NCBI GenBank assembly: GCA_029706075.1
Contig: JAINUG010000371.1
Location: forward strand, 245,001-309,000
DNA: 64,000 nucleotides
DNA from: Aldrovandia affinis
Taxonomy: Eukaryota; Chordata; Actinopteri; Notacanthiformes; Halosauridae
Direction of reading: 5' to 3'
Under the pieces are notes generated by a model. The model searched no databases. It saw nothing but the letters and a program-made list of their open reading frames with translations, and had not been told where the DNA came from. This document shows, piece by piece, positions 22,483 through 36,300 of the stretch (positions within the stretch are counted from its first letter, which is position 1; each line of letters begins with the position of its first letter). The translations under genes were made by a program, and so were the position numbers.

Positions 22483-25059
22483 TCACCCGCTGGTCTTCAC
22501 CTCAAACGGGTAGTGCTGGGGAAACTCGTGGATAATCTTCAGGCCTTCATTGTACAGCTCAAGGTCTGTGAAAGGAAAGATTCATAAAAGAATAAAAGAA
22601 ATGGCTGACATTGACACTCAAAACATAAATAACACACTTGTGTCAACACTGTACGGCCTTTGTTCATAAAAGTGTATGTAACGGAGTTGATTCTGCCCAC
22701 AGTGAGTTCGGAACTGAGGATCTTGACGCGACAAGAGAGCGATTTAGCTCGCCGAGATAAAGACTCAAGTCTCTTAACTCTGGGAACTAATCACACTCTT
22801 ACCGACGTCACATTCTGTAGCGGGCGCTCACATACCAGAGCTCACCCGCTACATGTACACTGTAAACAAATGCCCTGAAGAACATACTTGCCATGAACAT
22901 ACTGCATTATTGCGTTTCTTATTGTACTGTAATTATTTCAGTACTAGATTACTAGTATCAAGGCCGTAACCATGGAATCAACATTGGGGGGGATATATAA
23001 ATAAAAATATCAGCTAGGCTATATATTGGGGGGGACATTTTGAGCATATCTGAATATTGGGGGGGATGTGTCCCCCCCAATATATATGGTAATTTCGGCC
23101 TTGACTAGTATACTTCCACAGCTGTTTACCTCCTACTGTATTTGATGTAAACAGCCTACCACAGTGCTTGTTGCAGTATCTATTACCTACTGAAATAATA
23201 ATAACACCAATACACAGTATTTTACTGTAGTCTACAGCAGGGGAGGGCAACTCCGGTCCTGGAGGGCCAGTGGGCACGCAGGATTTTTGTTTCTACCAAT
23301 TACCCCTGTGGCTCAATTAGCCAATTAGTTTAATACACCAATGCTGGTTTCACTTGTAGATTAGACCACAGTAAAATGTTTCACACGGGAACGCAAGTCT
23401 TCAGCTGTCATTCATGGGCTTATCAAGAAATGTAGCTAAAATGTGACATCACGTAAATGATTGAGCTAATTAAATAATTAAGAGCAGAAGTTGGCATGAA
23501 ATCCAGAAACGGATACGGCCCTCCTTGCCCACCCCTGCAATGGGCGAAACTTTTGAAAATTGTATAGAAACAGAGCCGACCGAAATCCTTAGCTCTGCTA
23601 AATGCATTTCATAAGCCTTGTCTTCATAATGGTTTTCACTTACCCCGTGTGGCAACAAGTGTTGGACGCCTGCTTCCCTCACGTTCAATAATAGACAAGC
23701 GTGCTGCGTTATTTTTATTCTTAAAGCAAGTACACATCACATACCGAACTGCGTTCCCTTGTCCTCTCTGAAGATAGTGTAGGCTGTGGCCATGATTGTC
23801 GCTTTGTTGGAAACCATTCCGATCACCTCCACGATCCCACTCAACTCCTCATCAAGCTAGAAGGCACACGAAACATACCAAAATTAAATGCGTCTGTGGT
23901 TTTAATGTCCTTTTTGGGGGGGGTTATGTTGGTTTTGACGCTTGGCTAGCACAACACTCAAAAAACATTTATCGTTATTGTCCACTGTATTTTGACGGAA
24001 CCAAGCAGCAGCAATAACCGTAATTTGCCCGTTGGCGAGCTGACGTCGAATACTCACTCACCGGATCGCTGAGCTCCACCGAGGCGTGTTTCCCCTCTCC
24101 GTCCGCCAGCGTGAACGACTTCCCCGTCGGATTGACCTGTGGGCGGATTGGGCACGCACGGTCATCAGCCAACACGTTTCTGTACATTTACATTTTAAGC
24201 ATTTAGCAGACGCGTTGGTGTTGTAGGCTAGCAGTTATTGTTATATCCGAGGAAATTGTCAAAGTCAAAGTCAGCTTTATTGTCAATCACAGTATATACA
24301 CGACATACAGGGATTGAAATTGCGTTTCTCTCTCATCCACAGTGCAGTTAACATTAATACAAACAAACAACACACACACAATACAAAACACACAATATAA
24401 AAACGAAATCTAAAAATAGTTATAAATATAAATATAAAATATGTAAATGGTGCAAATGAATGCTGTGCAAATATTGATTTAAGTACAGTTACAGTGCAAT
24501 AGCAGTATTAGGTAAAGTAAAGTTACCTAATAGACCGAATTTACACCGTCCAGACACACAACATCGTATTAAATATTAAATGTTATGAAGACAGTTCTGG
24601 TTACAGTAATGTACGTACCATTTAACAACATCTCGTGGATACTGGGCTGAACGACTAACGTTAACGTACACTGCAGCTGGCATTGTTTAATCCCACGTAA
24701 CGTAATTTGACACAAGAAAATATGTAAGATTTTAAATGCATGCATTTCTTTATTCAATTTCTGCCCCTCATAAAATACACAAGGTATTACCTTGCCTTCA
24801 GCATAAAACAAAGTCCGCTTGCACTGATAAAGCAAGCGCATATCGAAATAGTCTGTCAGACTGGTTGGCACATGAAAACCATTTAACGTTGGCTAACTGG
24901 CTAGTCACAATAACAGAGCTAAAGACAGACTACAAATACCCGGTGATTATAGTTCTTTACCTTATGAACACGTCCAACAAAACACACGGGTCTGCTTATG
25001 TACTGAGAGAGCATGCCGGTGTTGATACGAGTTTTCGGGAGTTCATAAACGCTTGCCAT
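22483..25059 (-). CDS. rpa3: Replication protein A 14-kDa subunit
   Basis: Small OB-fold subunit of the RPA heterotrimer, which binds single-stranded DNA in replication and repair in the nucleus. Four exons: 25059-24961 (starts [20 protein letters not shown], 99 nt), 24136-24062 ([20 protein letters not shown], 75 nt), 23856-23745 ([20 protein letters not shown], 112 nt) and 22565-22483 ([19 protein letters not shown], then stop, 83 nt). All borders are AG/GT and the joins are in frame. The product is 122 residues, close to the 121 of human RPA3, and the same landmarks appear in order: RINAGML, HPTGKMF, DGEGK, SGIVEV and LYNEAVKIIHDFPQ. An ATTAAA at 22318-22323 (minus strand) could be the poly(A) signal. 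No interrupting stop or frameshift was seen, so the gene looks functional. Confidence 0.95.
22958..23104. mobile_element. Small MITE near rpa3
   Basis: A 147-bp element whose ends read TCAAGGCCG and CGGCCTTGA, with a longer imperfect inverted repeat (ACCAT). It is flanked by the 6-bp direct repeat CTAGTA. The interior has several G-runs before TATA-type sequence. It lies in the last intron of rpa3. The family is not recognised. Confidence 0.6.
23238..23537. mobile_element. hAT-like MITE in rpa3 intron 3
   Basis: A 300-bp element with ends CAGGGGAGGGCAACTCCGG and, inverted, CAGGGGTGGGCAAGGAGGGCC. CAGGGG-type ends suggest a hAT-derived non-autonomous element. No clear 8-bp target duplication was found. 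It lies between exons 3 and 4 of rpa3. Confidence 0.7.
24184..24215 (-). mobile_element. SINE/LINE tail fragment
   Basis: A short inverted remnant of the common tail (AAGCATTTAGCAGACGCG) directly upstream of rpa3 exon 2. Confidence 0.45.
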
Positions 25060-26746
25060 TTTCTCGCTTTGGCTCGCTAATTTCTTATACCGGAGACAAG
25101 AAGCTACTAAACCGCGCGAAAAATGTTGGATTTTTACGTCATTTCCGCACAGGTCCTACAATGAATTTATTCCCCCTGGAAACTATTGTTTCTCTGAGCA
25201 AATATTGCTACCTATGTTCTCTGGATACGTACATACATTATTCAGGGGGTTTAATTCAAATTTGTGGCTATAAAAATCTAATTCAGGACCAAAAATACGT
25301 GTGATGAACGAAGTGAGGAGAACCTCCTTAGCTAACTAACGTTACCTAGCAGGCCTGAGCCAAGGCACAGATCATAGATATACATATGTAGATGCCGCAT
25401 TGGCTGCTGTTGTATGTTGTAACGATACGTCTGCACGGCCGCCATATTGAGGCGGGCAAGATCCGCGTCTAAACAAACGTAAGTGTATTGAGAAATGCAA
25501 TTTCCCCTGATGAAAATCTGCTGTAACTCGCTTAATTCTCAACCGATTTTTCTTTTTCTTGATTCTTTTTTTCGCTCCCTACTCATACTTTCTACATTTG
25601 TCTCGATCTCTGCTGTTGCTTGTCATTTTACCACGCAGTCAGGCTTGGCTACGGGTTACACCTGCATGTGAGCAGCATAGGGATCGCTACTTCCTACTTC
25701 CTATAACGTCAATTTTCAAAAATTAAGCTTAAGCTTAAGCTATGTATTCCCTGTGTCACAAACATACATATATTTTTACTTATATTATTTTATATTTAAA
25801 AATTATCATAACAATACAATTAATTAATTAATTTCCCCTCTCACCACCACGGGGCCCTGTGAAGGGCGGGGCCTGGTGCCGGTTACCGCCCCCTAAAGAC
25901 GGCCCTGATCCCAGCACAGCATCATGTTCATCATCAGGCCTTTAAAAAAAAAAAAAAATAAAAAAATGTTAAAACATTTTTATACTGTTTTGACCTTAAA
26001 TAATGGCAGTCACACATACGGGAAGAGGTTTCGACACGTGTGAGAAGAGTACATGCGCTTCGCTGAAGAAAACTGATTCAGCCTAGTTACATTTATTTGC
26101 AGATGCTCGTCTTTTAAAAACAGTTAACTGCTGAAGAAAACTGATTCAGCCTAGTTACATACAGAACACGATTAGCCCACTGAGCTAAAGACTCTAGCCC
26201 CCAGCCAAGGGAGCTAAACATATGTCACTTTCTGCAGCGGACGCTCACGTGCTTAACTCACGTCTTCCGAGCTCCGCTGCATTTCCACACCCTGCTTTTT
26301 GCTTTACTTTACACCTGGACATCTATTAGAACCAATTCAGGTGAAGCACCTTTCTTGATTTTAGGTCTGCTTAGGCCACTCCTATCAGTGACCTCTGTGG
26401 TGGCCTTCAGCCCTACAACGCCAGCACAGCAAGATCGACAGTCAAAAGTGGTGTCAGTCGAACAGCCAGCCCCTGGTCTATTTTCAACTACCTACTTTCT
26501 ACTCCCAAGAAATTGAGTGCAAAGTTGGCAACATCAGGTACATCGTAAATGTGAAAATAAAGGCAGAGGATGCTGTAATCAAGGTTTTTTTGCATTGCAA
26601 GGATTCAAACACTAATGTTTATTTAAATAGATAGATAAATCCTTGCTAGGCTTTAGGTATACCATAAGACCTGTTTTATATAAAAAAGCTTTTAATCACA
26701 TCCAAATATTTGATGCAGGCTCCATTATGTATAAATTATGCATATA
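25060..26746. other. rpa3 upstream region
   Basis: Sequence 5' of rpa3, with a short CpG-richer start that probably holds its TATA-less promoter. Further up is a 31-bp phrase repeated 70 bp apart (CTGAAGAAAACTGATTCAGC at about 26062 and 26132). No divergent gene was recognised. Confidence 0.45.
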
Positions 26747-27393
26747 CAGTAGGCCCTGTTTTTATTCACACCCTTAATAAAGATTAACAAAAGAGATATA
26801 AAAGTAATGAGGTATATTTTATGCTCAAAACTGTTTGAAAATTATATTCTTTAATAATAATGCATTGGCACAAACCACAATCGAATGGTTCACAAATTAT
26901 AATTTTTTCCAAGAAAAATCAAGAATCACAAATATTCACACCCCTGTTATCAGTACTTTGCGTCAGTCAGCTTCTGTAGTGCCGTACGAGGTTATGAAAC
27001 TTCTTGGGGGGGATCCTCCATGCACCATTCCTCCATGCAGAATTGTTCTAGTTCCTTCAGATTCTTGGGTTGATATTTGCTTTTTTGAGTTCAAACCACA
27101 AATATTCAATTGGATTCAGATTTGGAGACTGAGATGGTCATGTCAGGACATTGATCTTATGCCCTGTCAACCATTTCTTAGGTTCTTTGGATGTTTTTTT
27201 GGGATCGTTGTCTTGTTCATCTGTGGCCAAAGTGTAGCTTCCTGGCAGAGAGAACAAGGTTTTTGGACAAAATGTCTTGGTACATGCTGAAGTTCATGGT
27301 TACATCTATTTTAATAAGGGCCCCAGGGCCTGTGGATGCAAAACAACCCCAAAGCATTAAAGATCCACCGCCATATTTCACCGCAGTCATGAG

Positions 27394-27860
27394 TGTAATG
27401 GGAAGCTGGTGATTTAGTGAACCCAAGCACAGAGACGCGATCAGAAATGAAAATCTTTACTGAAACGATAAAGCTCTGGTCAGTACAAACGTGACAGAAG
27501 GTAACACTAAACAGCTAACAAACAAAAGTGGAACAAACACGGTTCCCAAAACATAGAGCTTCAAACAGTGACCCAAAATCACAAAAAGACAAAAGGGTAA
27601 ATACAAAAGAGTCCTGGTAAGCATGCAAACACTGGCTGTAACTCCGGGCAAGAGAAACTCAAGACTGAGCACAGATCCATGAAAGCAGACAACTTATATA
27701 GTGAATGTAAACGAGACACAGGTGAAAACACTGAGACAATAATCCATTTAAACAATCAAGACAATAAAACCAATACCAATACCAAACAATAAGGCAATTA
27801 GGGAAAAACCAAGTGTCCGATGCCGCCCCCTGGTGGCGAACAGCCCGACGTGCCATCACA
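27394..27860 (-). mobile_element. Solo LTR nested in the Tc1-like element
   Basis: A 467-bp block starting TGTAATGG and ending CCATCACA (TG...CA) is flanked by a perfect 5-bp target duplication ATGAG (27389-27393 and 27861-27865). It splits the transposase frame of the host Tc1 remnant. On the minus strand it carries a TATA-like TATATAAG (rc of 27694-27701) and an AGTAAAG upstream of the LTR end, which fits LTR promoter and polyadenylation signals and sets the orientation. No internal retroelement coding sequence is present. The retroelement family cannot be named from the LTR alone. Confidence 0.85.
27823..27836 (-). promoter_or_regulatory. CTCF-like motif in solo LTR
   Basis: On the minus strand CCACCAGGGGGCGG fits the CTCF core at all positions. 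It lies about 25 bp inside the LTR end, between rpa3 and the Ly6 array. Confidence 0.5.
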
Positions 27861-29560
27861 ATGAGGTGCTTTTCAAAAATTACTTGCATTCTTTGGACGC
27901 CAAACATAATGCTGATGTGCATGTCCAAAAAGCTACATTTTAGTTTGATCTGAACACAAGACACAATTTGTTTCATCTGCCTTTTTCAGTGAATTGTCTT
28001 CAAAAGAGGCTTCCTTCTTGCAACTCTGCCATAAGGCGATTGTCATGTAGGCGTTGTCGAATGGTAGCTTTACACACCTTGTGACCCCAAGATGCCAGGT
28101 TGTTTTGGAGATCTTGAACTGTGCCCCTTGGAGTTATTTTTGCCTCTCGAACCATCCGTCTCTCTACACGTGGGGGCAAGATAGGCTTGATAGACAAAAT
28201 AGACTTCCTCTACCTGGGAGGTTAGCCACTGTTCCAGTGGCCTTAAACGTCCTAATAATTGACACAAGAGTGGAAAGCGGTATCTATTAACTTTTTAGTT
28301 GTTTGTAGCCATCTCCTGATCTGTAGAGGTCAATAAACTTTTCTCTGATAATTCAGGGGTGTCCTTTGCCTTCCACCATGATGATGGCTGACCACAGTAT
28401 TTCAAACGTGTTCCCTCCTTTTTATTCCCAAGGGAAACAGGAAACCATTGTTGGCCACTGTATAGTTCCATTACCTAACAATTAACTTCAAATGAGTTGT
28501 ATATTTATGAAGATTTGTTTTCGTTGGATTAAATGTAAAATAATAGTTCGGGATATGAATAATTGTGATCCAGATGTTTTCTAGGGAAATGAATCAATTA
28601 TACAAAATAAACAAAATGCATCAAATATACCTCATTACTTATACAGTTTATTTTATATGATCTATTTTGTTCATCTTTATCAAGGGTGTGAATAAAAACA
28701 GACCCTACTGTACATACGTGTAAGGCTCAGCTTGTAAGACTGACAAACACATTTTCAGTATTTCAAGTATTTCAAGGTATGCTTTTATTTAACATCTGGT
28801 TTTGTAATTACACTGACATTTAAAACAGAGATAGGCCAGAGTGATTCAAAGGAATACTCACATCAAATATAGTTTAAAAAAAGAAGACAAGCTTGAAAGG
28901 GTTTCCAGAATTCAGTGGTGTCAAAAAAACATTACATTACATTCTTCCGAAAAGGGGATTCATTTAAAGTTGTCAGTGTACACAAAGGGTGCAAACTGTC
29001 AGGACAGGCACATCAATGAGAGGGTGAGGTTTTAGCAAAGGGAGTCGCCTGGAATGAGCAGGTTTTCCACAGTGTTGCTGCATGTCAGAGCTACTGAACG
29101 ACAACAACGTGAGTGTGTATAGTGTTGAGTGGAGGTGCAAGAGAGAAGTAAAATGCATCTGAACTAATGGGGAATGGCTGTGATGCAGTAAGCTGGTGGC
29201 TCCATTGCAGATAACTGAACATATTATCTGTGTACCTCTGACCCTGCAGCAGGAGGTTTTATAATTATTATATAATTATGGGGACCAACATCCACTGTGC
29301 AAGGGGTAAACTACCTAATTATGAACGAGGGCATGAGGGATTTGTGGGAAAATGGAGCTACGATGCCGTTAGTCTCCCAATGATAAATCAACAAGGTTCA
29401 GCGCTTTTCCATACATTTGCTGGTTCGAGGCAGACAAGACCTGGGAAGAGACAGTGCAGGACCGAAGAAGAGTCAAACCGGTTCAATTAGACTCAGAGCT
29501 CAGTGCAACCTGATGAGAGGCTGAAGATGAGCGACCCGATCTGGCTCTTCACTGCAGCGT

Positions 29561-30337
29561 CTAATACTGCCAGCTGCCCCACACGGTGGCCACCAGGGCG
29601 GCGCTGGCGGCAGCAGTCAGGGACAGCTGTACAGAACCGGCCCCGCTGACCACGGGGTTGCAGTTGTCGGTGGCGCAGCAGGTGCGGGTCACCGTGTACG
29701 CGGCACCCAGGATGGTGCCATTGGTTGTGCTGTTGCAGGAGGCGGAGTCAAGGCAGCCCTGGGTGTTGAAGCCAAGGAACTCACTGATGGAGGGGAACGC
29801 TGTGGGGGGAAGGGGTTATGGTAAATACACCATCAAGGAACTGGATTCACAATGCATGTAATCTTAATCTTAATGTTTTTCATGTTAATCTTCATTTCTT
29901 ATATTAAATCAAGGTTCAAGTTCTGGAATTAGTGGAATTTCCTGAAGGGGGGCACCACAGCAGACAATCCTAACAATGAATCGCAATGTTCATGGATAGA
30001 TCTGAACCTCACAGACAGGCACTCTGGTATTCTGAAATCTCTTCCCAATTTTAAAGTTATTTTCTCCCAACTGAGAATGCTCAATTTGTGTGTCTTCCTG
30101 CTCATCGCTGCAACCTCCTCTGTCAATTTGGGAGAGCTCAGGCAAGCACGCTCTATTCATGATGGAGAATGAAAGAATGCGTTTGGGGGGGGGGGGGCAG
30201 TGGAGGGGTGTAAACGTGTCCTCACCTGCTTTTCCAGTGTAGCAGTTGGGCATGGACGCATCACACTCCACAGAATCAGGGATCAGGCATCTGCCCAGAA
30301 TCCCCACGCTGCATTCGTTACACGTCAAGGCTGTTTC

Positions 30338-30370
<33 letters not shown>

Positions 30371-33300
30371 TGAACTGGACAATTACCAATAATCAATGAC
30401 ACATTTACAAACACTGTTAAAGCACGGTGTTCTCACAATGCAAAAAATCATGAAAAGCAACAGGAATATGATGCAAAATTCTGTTGATAAGACGTGCACT
30501 GGTATTCACAACCTTTAATAATCTTAAACAATATGAGGCAGACACACTCTGTAAATGCAGCTCACACTGAATCAACACGTTTTATGAATGACATGCGTTG
30601 TATGCAACACGTTTTTATCACTATTGTGTTTTCAGGAGTGTCCCCCCATATCCCCCCCATAAACGACCCCTACGCAGTCTAGATACACATTCACGGAACA
30701 TTGGCTCACATTGGCTCATTGAACACATTGAACATCGGCTCAGCTCGAACAGTCCTGGCTGAATAGTAACCCTATTTTCCCCTATTTTGTCCAACTCTCG
30801 CGAGGTTTGACTAAGTCCCCATAGTAACGAAGGAAAGTGTCCAACCCTCGTTCCAGCTGTGTTAAACCCACTAGCACTACACAACATGGCCACTAGCACT
30901 ACACAACATGGCCACTAGCGCTACACAACATGGCCACTAGCACTACACAACATGGCCACTAGCGCTACACAACATGGCCACTAGCACTACACAACATGGC
31001 CACTAGCACTACACAACATGGCCACTAGCACTACACAACATGGCCACTAGCACTACACAACATGGCCACTAGCGCTACACAACATGGCCACTAGCGCTAC
31101 ACAACATGGCCACTAGCACTACACAACATGGCCACTAGCACTACACAACATGGCCACTAGCGCTACACAACATGGCCACTAGCACTACACAACATGGCCA
31201 CTAGCTACACAACATGGCCACTAGCACTACACAACATGGCCACTAGCGCTACACAACATGGCCACTAGCGCTACACAACATGGCCACTAGCACTACACAA
31301 CATGGCCACTAGCACTACACAACATGGCCACTAGCGCTACACAACATGGCCACTAGCGCTACACAACATGGCCACTAGCTACAACATTACACACAACATG
31401 GCCACTAGCGCTACACAACATGGCCACTAGCGCTACACAACATGGCCACTAGCGCTACACAACATGGCCACTAGCACTACACAACATGGCCACTAGCGCT
31501 ACACAACATGGCCACTAGCACAACATGGCCACTAGCGCTACACAACATGGCCACTAGCGCTACACAACATGGCCACTAGCGCTTACACAACATGGCCACT
31601 ACCACACAACATGGCCACTAGCACTACACAACATGGCCATAGCGCCACAACATGGCCACTAGCACAACATGGCCACTAGCACTACACAACATGGCCACTA
31701 GCGCTACACAACATGGCCACTACACAACATGGCCACTAGCGCTACACAACATGGCCACTAGCACTACACAACATGGCCACTAGCAGCTACACAACATGGC
31801 CACTAGCGCTACACACAACATGGCCACTAGCACTACACAACATGGCCACTAGCACTACACAACATGGCCACTAGCGCTACACAACATGGCCACTAGCACT
31901 ACACAACATGGCCACTAGCACTACACAACGCTAGCTACACAACATGGCCACTAGCGCTACACAACATGGCCACTAGCGCTACACAACATGGCCACTAGCG
32001 CTACACAACATGGCCACTAGCGCTACACAACATGGCCACTAGCTACACAACATGGCCACTAGCACTACACAACATGGCCACTAGCGCTACACAACATGGC
32101 CAGGCCACTAGCGCTACACAACATGGCCACTAGCACTACACAACATGGCCACTAGCGCTACACAACATGGCCACTAGCGCTACACAACATGGCCACTAGC
32201 GCTACACAACATGGCCACTAGCGCTACACAACATGGCCACTAGCGCTACACAACATGGCCACTAGCAACACACAACATGGCCACTAGCACTACACAACAT
32301 GGCCACTAGCAACATACACAACATGGCCAGGCCACTAGCGCTACACAACATGGCCACTAGCACTACACAACATGGCCACTAGTGCTACACAACATGGCCA
32401 CTAGCGCTACACAACATGGCCACTAGCACTACACAACATGGCCACTAGCGCTACACAACATGGCCACTAGCGCTACACAACATGGCCACTAGCACTACAC
32501 AACATGGCCACTAGCACTACACAACATGGCCACTAGCACTACACAACATGGCCACTAGCGCTACACAACATGGCCACTAGCGCTACACAACATGGCCACT
32601 AGCGCTACACAACATGGCCACTAGCACTACACAACATGGCCACTAGCACTACACAACATGGCCACTAGCAACTGGCCACACAACATGGCCACTAGCGCTA
32701 CACAACATGGCCACTAGCACTACACAACATGGCCACTAGCACTAGCACACAACATGGCCACTAGCACTACACAACATGGCCACTAGCACTACACAACATG
32801 GCCACTAGCGCTACACAACATGGCCACTAGCAGTACACAACATGGCCACTAGGGCTACACAACATGGCCACTAGTACTACACAACATGGCCACTAGCACG
32901 CACTACACAACATGGCCACTAGTGCTACACAACATGGCAATTCACCTAACTCTAGTCTCTATGACACTTGGAAGATTTGTATATTTTTCTGCTGTGGTCA
33001 TTGCAAGATTATTCCACTAAAATGATAGTTTATCTTGTGAATTTCTATCACAAACTTAAGGTAGCTGCAACTAATCTTAGCTACCTTATTCTCAGCTGCA
33101 TTCATAATGATGAACTTACGGTAGCTGCAGGTAACCTTTACATAACCATTGTTTCATGTAAATATTAAACTGTGTCAAAGAACTGAAACTTTGTATGCCG
33201 CCACCGTTAAGGCCTCAGTATACTTCAAACGAAATCGAAATAGAATCGAATATGGCGCTGCGAGTAAAGGAAAAGTAAATGTTTAAAAACAGTTAATTAA

Positions 33301-36300
33301 CTCATTAAAACCACCCTGTAACATTTTCTCATTGACGCATAACAACTATCCCTCGCGAAGCGCATGCCCCCATGTAGATCCTGTATCAGCCTCTCTCTCA
33401 GCTTGGATCGGTTAATCTGCAGAGAGAGTGTGGGGGTGATGTAGGTTTTTCTGCCCTCTGCTGGACACCTACTGCAGTTCACCGACATTTAAAAAAAAGT
33501 ACCTTTTGCACTAGTTGATGGGTACCACAACCCATGCCAACATGAACTTACCTATATTTGCTGCTTTTATTTTACCTGGGCCGAACAGAAAACAAATGGT
33601 GTTAGTTTAGCTAGCTAGCTACTGACTAGCTAACACATTCTGAACATGTTCTGATGAAGTAACTACGTTAGCTCACTAGGACATGTGTAACACACTTGAT
33701 ACACAACAACAGGTGGTTTGAAATATGGGGGTTGGGGGTATTCACAGCCTTTTATAATCTGAAATAATATGAGGCAGACACACACTGTAAACGCAGATCA
33801 CACTGAATCAAAACATTTTGTGAATGACATGCGTTTGCATTGTAACTCATAGGAAGCCACTACAGACAGTAACAAACAGTGGGACTCGTTTAGAAAACAA
33901 GAATAGCAAAATCTAAAAATGGTTTTAAATTGTTTTAAATGTGGCAGTAGCCTGCAGGCTACATTACGTACATTTGTCTTAAGTCATTTTATCTGGCGAT
34001 AAAACAACAAACGATTGCAATGATGCACATCTGTGTGCTCCAAACGGGTGTTTCTACATTATCATACTTGTCAAACCTGTGTTTAATATGAACATGGACA
34101 CATACTGTAAAGCACTGAGTTCCTATCATATTACCAAATTGAAGTCATACTGCTGCATTATATAATTTGTGGTTAGGGCTAAATATATATGGGTAAAACG
34201 TGTACTATAGTCCATTATATGTAAAAAGTCTGAAGATTTAAACTTACCAAAAATTTTTTATCTTCTTCTTTTTTAGCTGGGACTAACAGAAGAAAATTTG
34301 TGTTAGTAAGTAGCGACCTAAACTAACACATACTGAACATCTATTGATGAAGTAACTAAGTTAGCTGACTAGGACATGTGTAACACATTGATACACAACA
34401 ACAGGTGGTTTGAAATAAGGGGTTTGGGGGAATTCACAGCCTTTAATAATCTGAAATAATACGAGGCAGACACACTGTAAACGCAGCTCACACTAAATCA
34501 ACACGTTTTATGAATGACATGCGTTGTATGGAAAAAAATAGGGTTACTATCCAGCCATGACCCTAGCTCCAGTCATGAACAAACAAACCTCAGAACCCCG
34601 GAACACAATTTGTCATCACTGGGATAGGCTAATCACCGATTAACGTTAAAAAACGAAATTATTCACAAAGCAATTTAATAATATTGAATTTACCGTCTAC
34701 GAAACGGGTGGTTGTCGTTTCATTCTACAAAACCATACTTCTCAAATTAGTTTTTAATAAACAATGACCATGGACACACACTGTAAAGCACTGAGTTCCT
34801 TTCAAATTGAAAAACTAAATTCACACTGATGCATTATACATCTTGAGGATAGGACTAAATATATAGGGGTTAAATGTATACTAGAGTTAATTGTCTGTAC
34901 ATTGTCTTAAGATTTAAACTTACCCATGCCTGCGTAATAGGAACCTGGGATTAACAGAAAAAAAATGGTGTTAGTTCAGCTACTGACAAGCTAACACATA
35001 CTGAACATGTACTGATGAAGTAACTAAGTTAGCTGACTAGGACATGTGTAACACACTTCATACACAACAACAGGTGGTTTGAAATAAGGGGGGTTGGGGG
35101 TATTCACAACCTTTAATAATCTGAAAGAATATGAGGCAGACACACTCTGTAAATGCAGCTCACACAGAATCAACACGTTTTATGAATGACATGCGTTGTA
35201 TGCAACATGTTTTTTATACATTGTGATTTATTGTGTTTTCAGGCGTGTCCCCCCATCGCCCCCCCATAAACAACCCCTATGCAGTCTAGATACACATTCA
35301 CTGAACATGGGCTCACATTGGCTCATTGAACACATTGAACATTGGCTCAGAACATTGAACATCGGCTCAGCTCGAGCGGTCCTGGCTGAATAGTAACCCT
35401 ATTTTCCCCTATTTTGTCCAACTCTTGCGAGGTTTGACTAAGTCCCCATAGTAACGGAGGAAAGTGTCCAACCCTCGTTCCAGCTGTCTTAAACCCACTA
35501 GCACTACACAACATGGCCACTAGCGCTACACAACATGGCCACTAGCGCTACACAACATGGCCACTAGCACTACACAACATGGCCACTAGCACTACACAAC
35601 ATGGCCACTAGCGCTACACAACATGGCCACTAGCGCTACACAACATGGCCACTAGCGCTACACAACATGGCCACTAGCGCTACACAACATGGCCACTAGC
35701 GCTACACAACATGGCCACTAGCACTACACAACATGGCCACTACACAACATGGCCACTAGCACTACACAACATGGCCACTAGCACTACACAACATGGCCAC
35801 TAGCGCTACACAACATGGCCACAACATGGCCACTAGCGCTACACAACATGGCCACTAGCGCTACACAACATGGCCACTAGCACGCACTACACAACATGGC
35901 CACTAGCGCTACACAACATGGCCATTCGCCTAACTCTAGTCTCTATGACACTTTGAAGATTTTTTTATTTTTCTGCTGTTGTCATCGCAAGATTATTCCA
36001 CTAAAATTATAGTTTATCTTGTGAATTTCTATCACAAATTTAACGTAGCTGCAACTAATCTTAGCTAGCTTATTCTCAGCTGCATTCACAACGATGAATT
36101 TACCGTACCTGCAGGTAACCTTAGCTAGCGTTAGCTAGCTAGCTATCTTATTCACAGCTGCATTCACAACGAACCACAAGTCTATCGATTGGAAACACCC
36201 TCTAACGTTTAACCCTCATTTGAGCTATTTCTGCAAACTGAGAGTTGCTCAAAAGACTTGGTAAGAAAACGTGCTCAACTCAAATTCAAATAGTCAAATA

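Larger units (their letters stand above)
26747..28710 (-). mobile_element. Decayed Tc1-like transposon interrupted by a solo LTR
   Basis: The ends are CAGTAGGCCCTG at the left and its inverted match CCTACTG at the right, flanked by TA; both continue as TTTTTATTCACACCCTT. Without the inserted LTR the element is about 1.5 kb. The minus strand still encodes recognisable transposase pieces (EQDNDP, PSQSPNLNPIEYLWFELKK, KYGGGSLMLWGCFAS), but they are broken by stops and frameshifts. It is a different Tc1 subfamily from the element at 19.6 kb. Confidence 0.88.

Noticed and set aside
29586-29861. Plus-strand 91-codon frames (MATRAALAAAV) repeated at 40764, 47015 and 56358
   Set aside because: Antisense of LU exon b; the minus-strand frame has the cysteine pattern, splice acceptor and stop.
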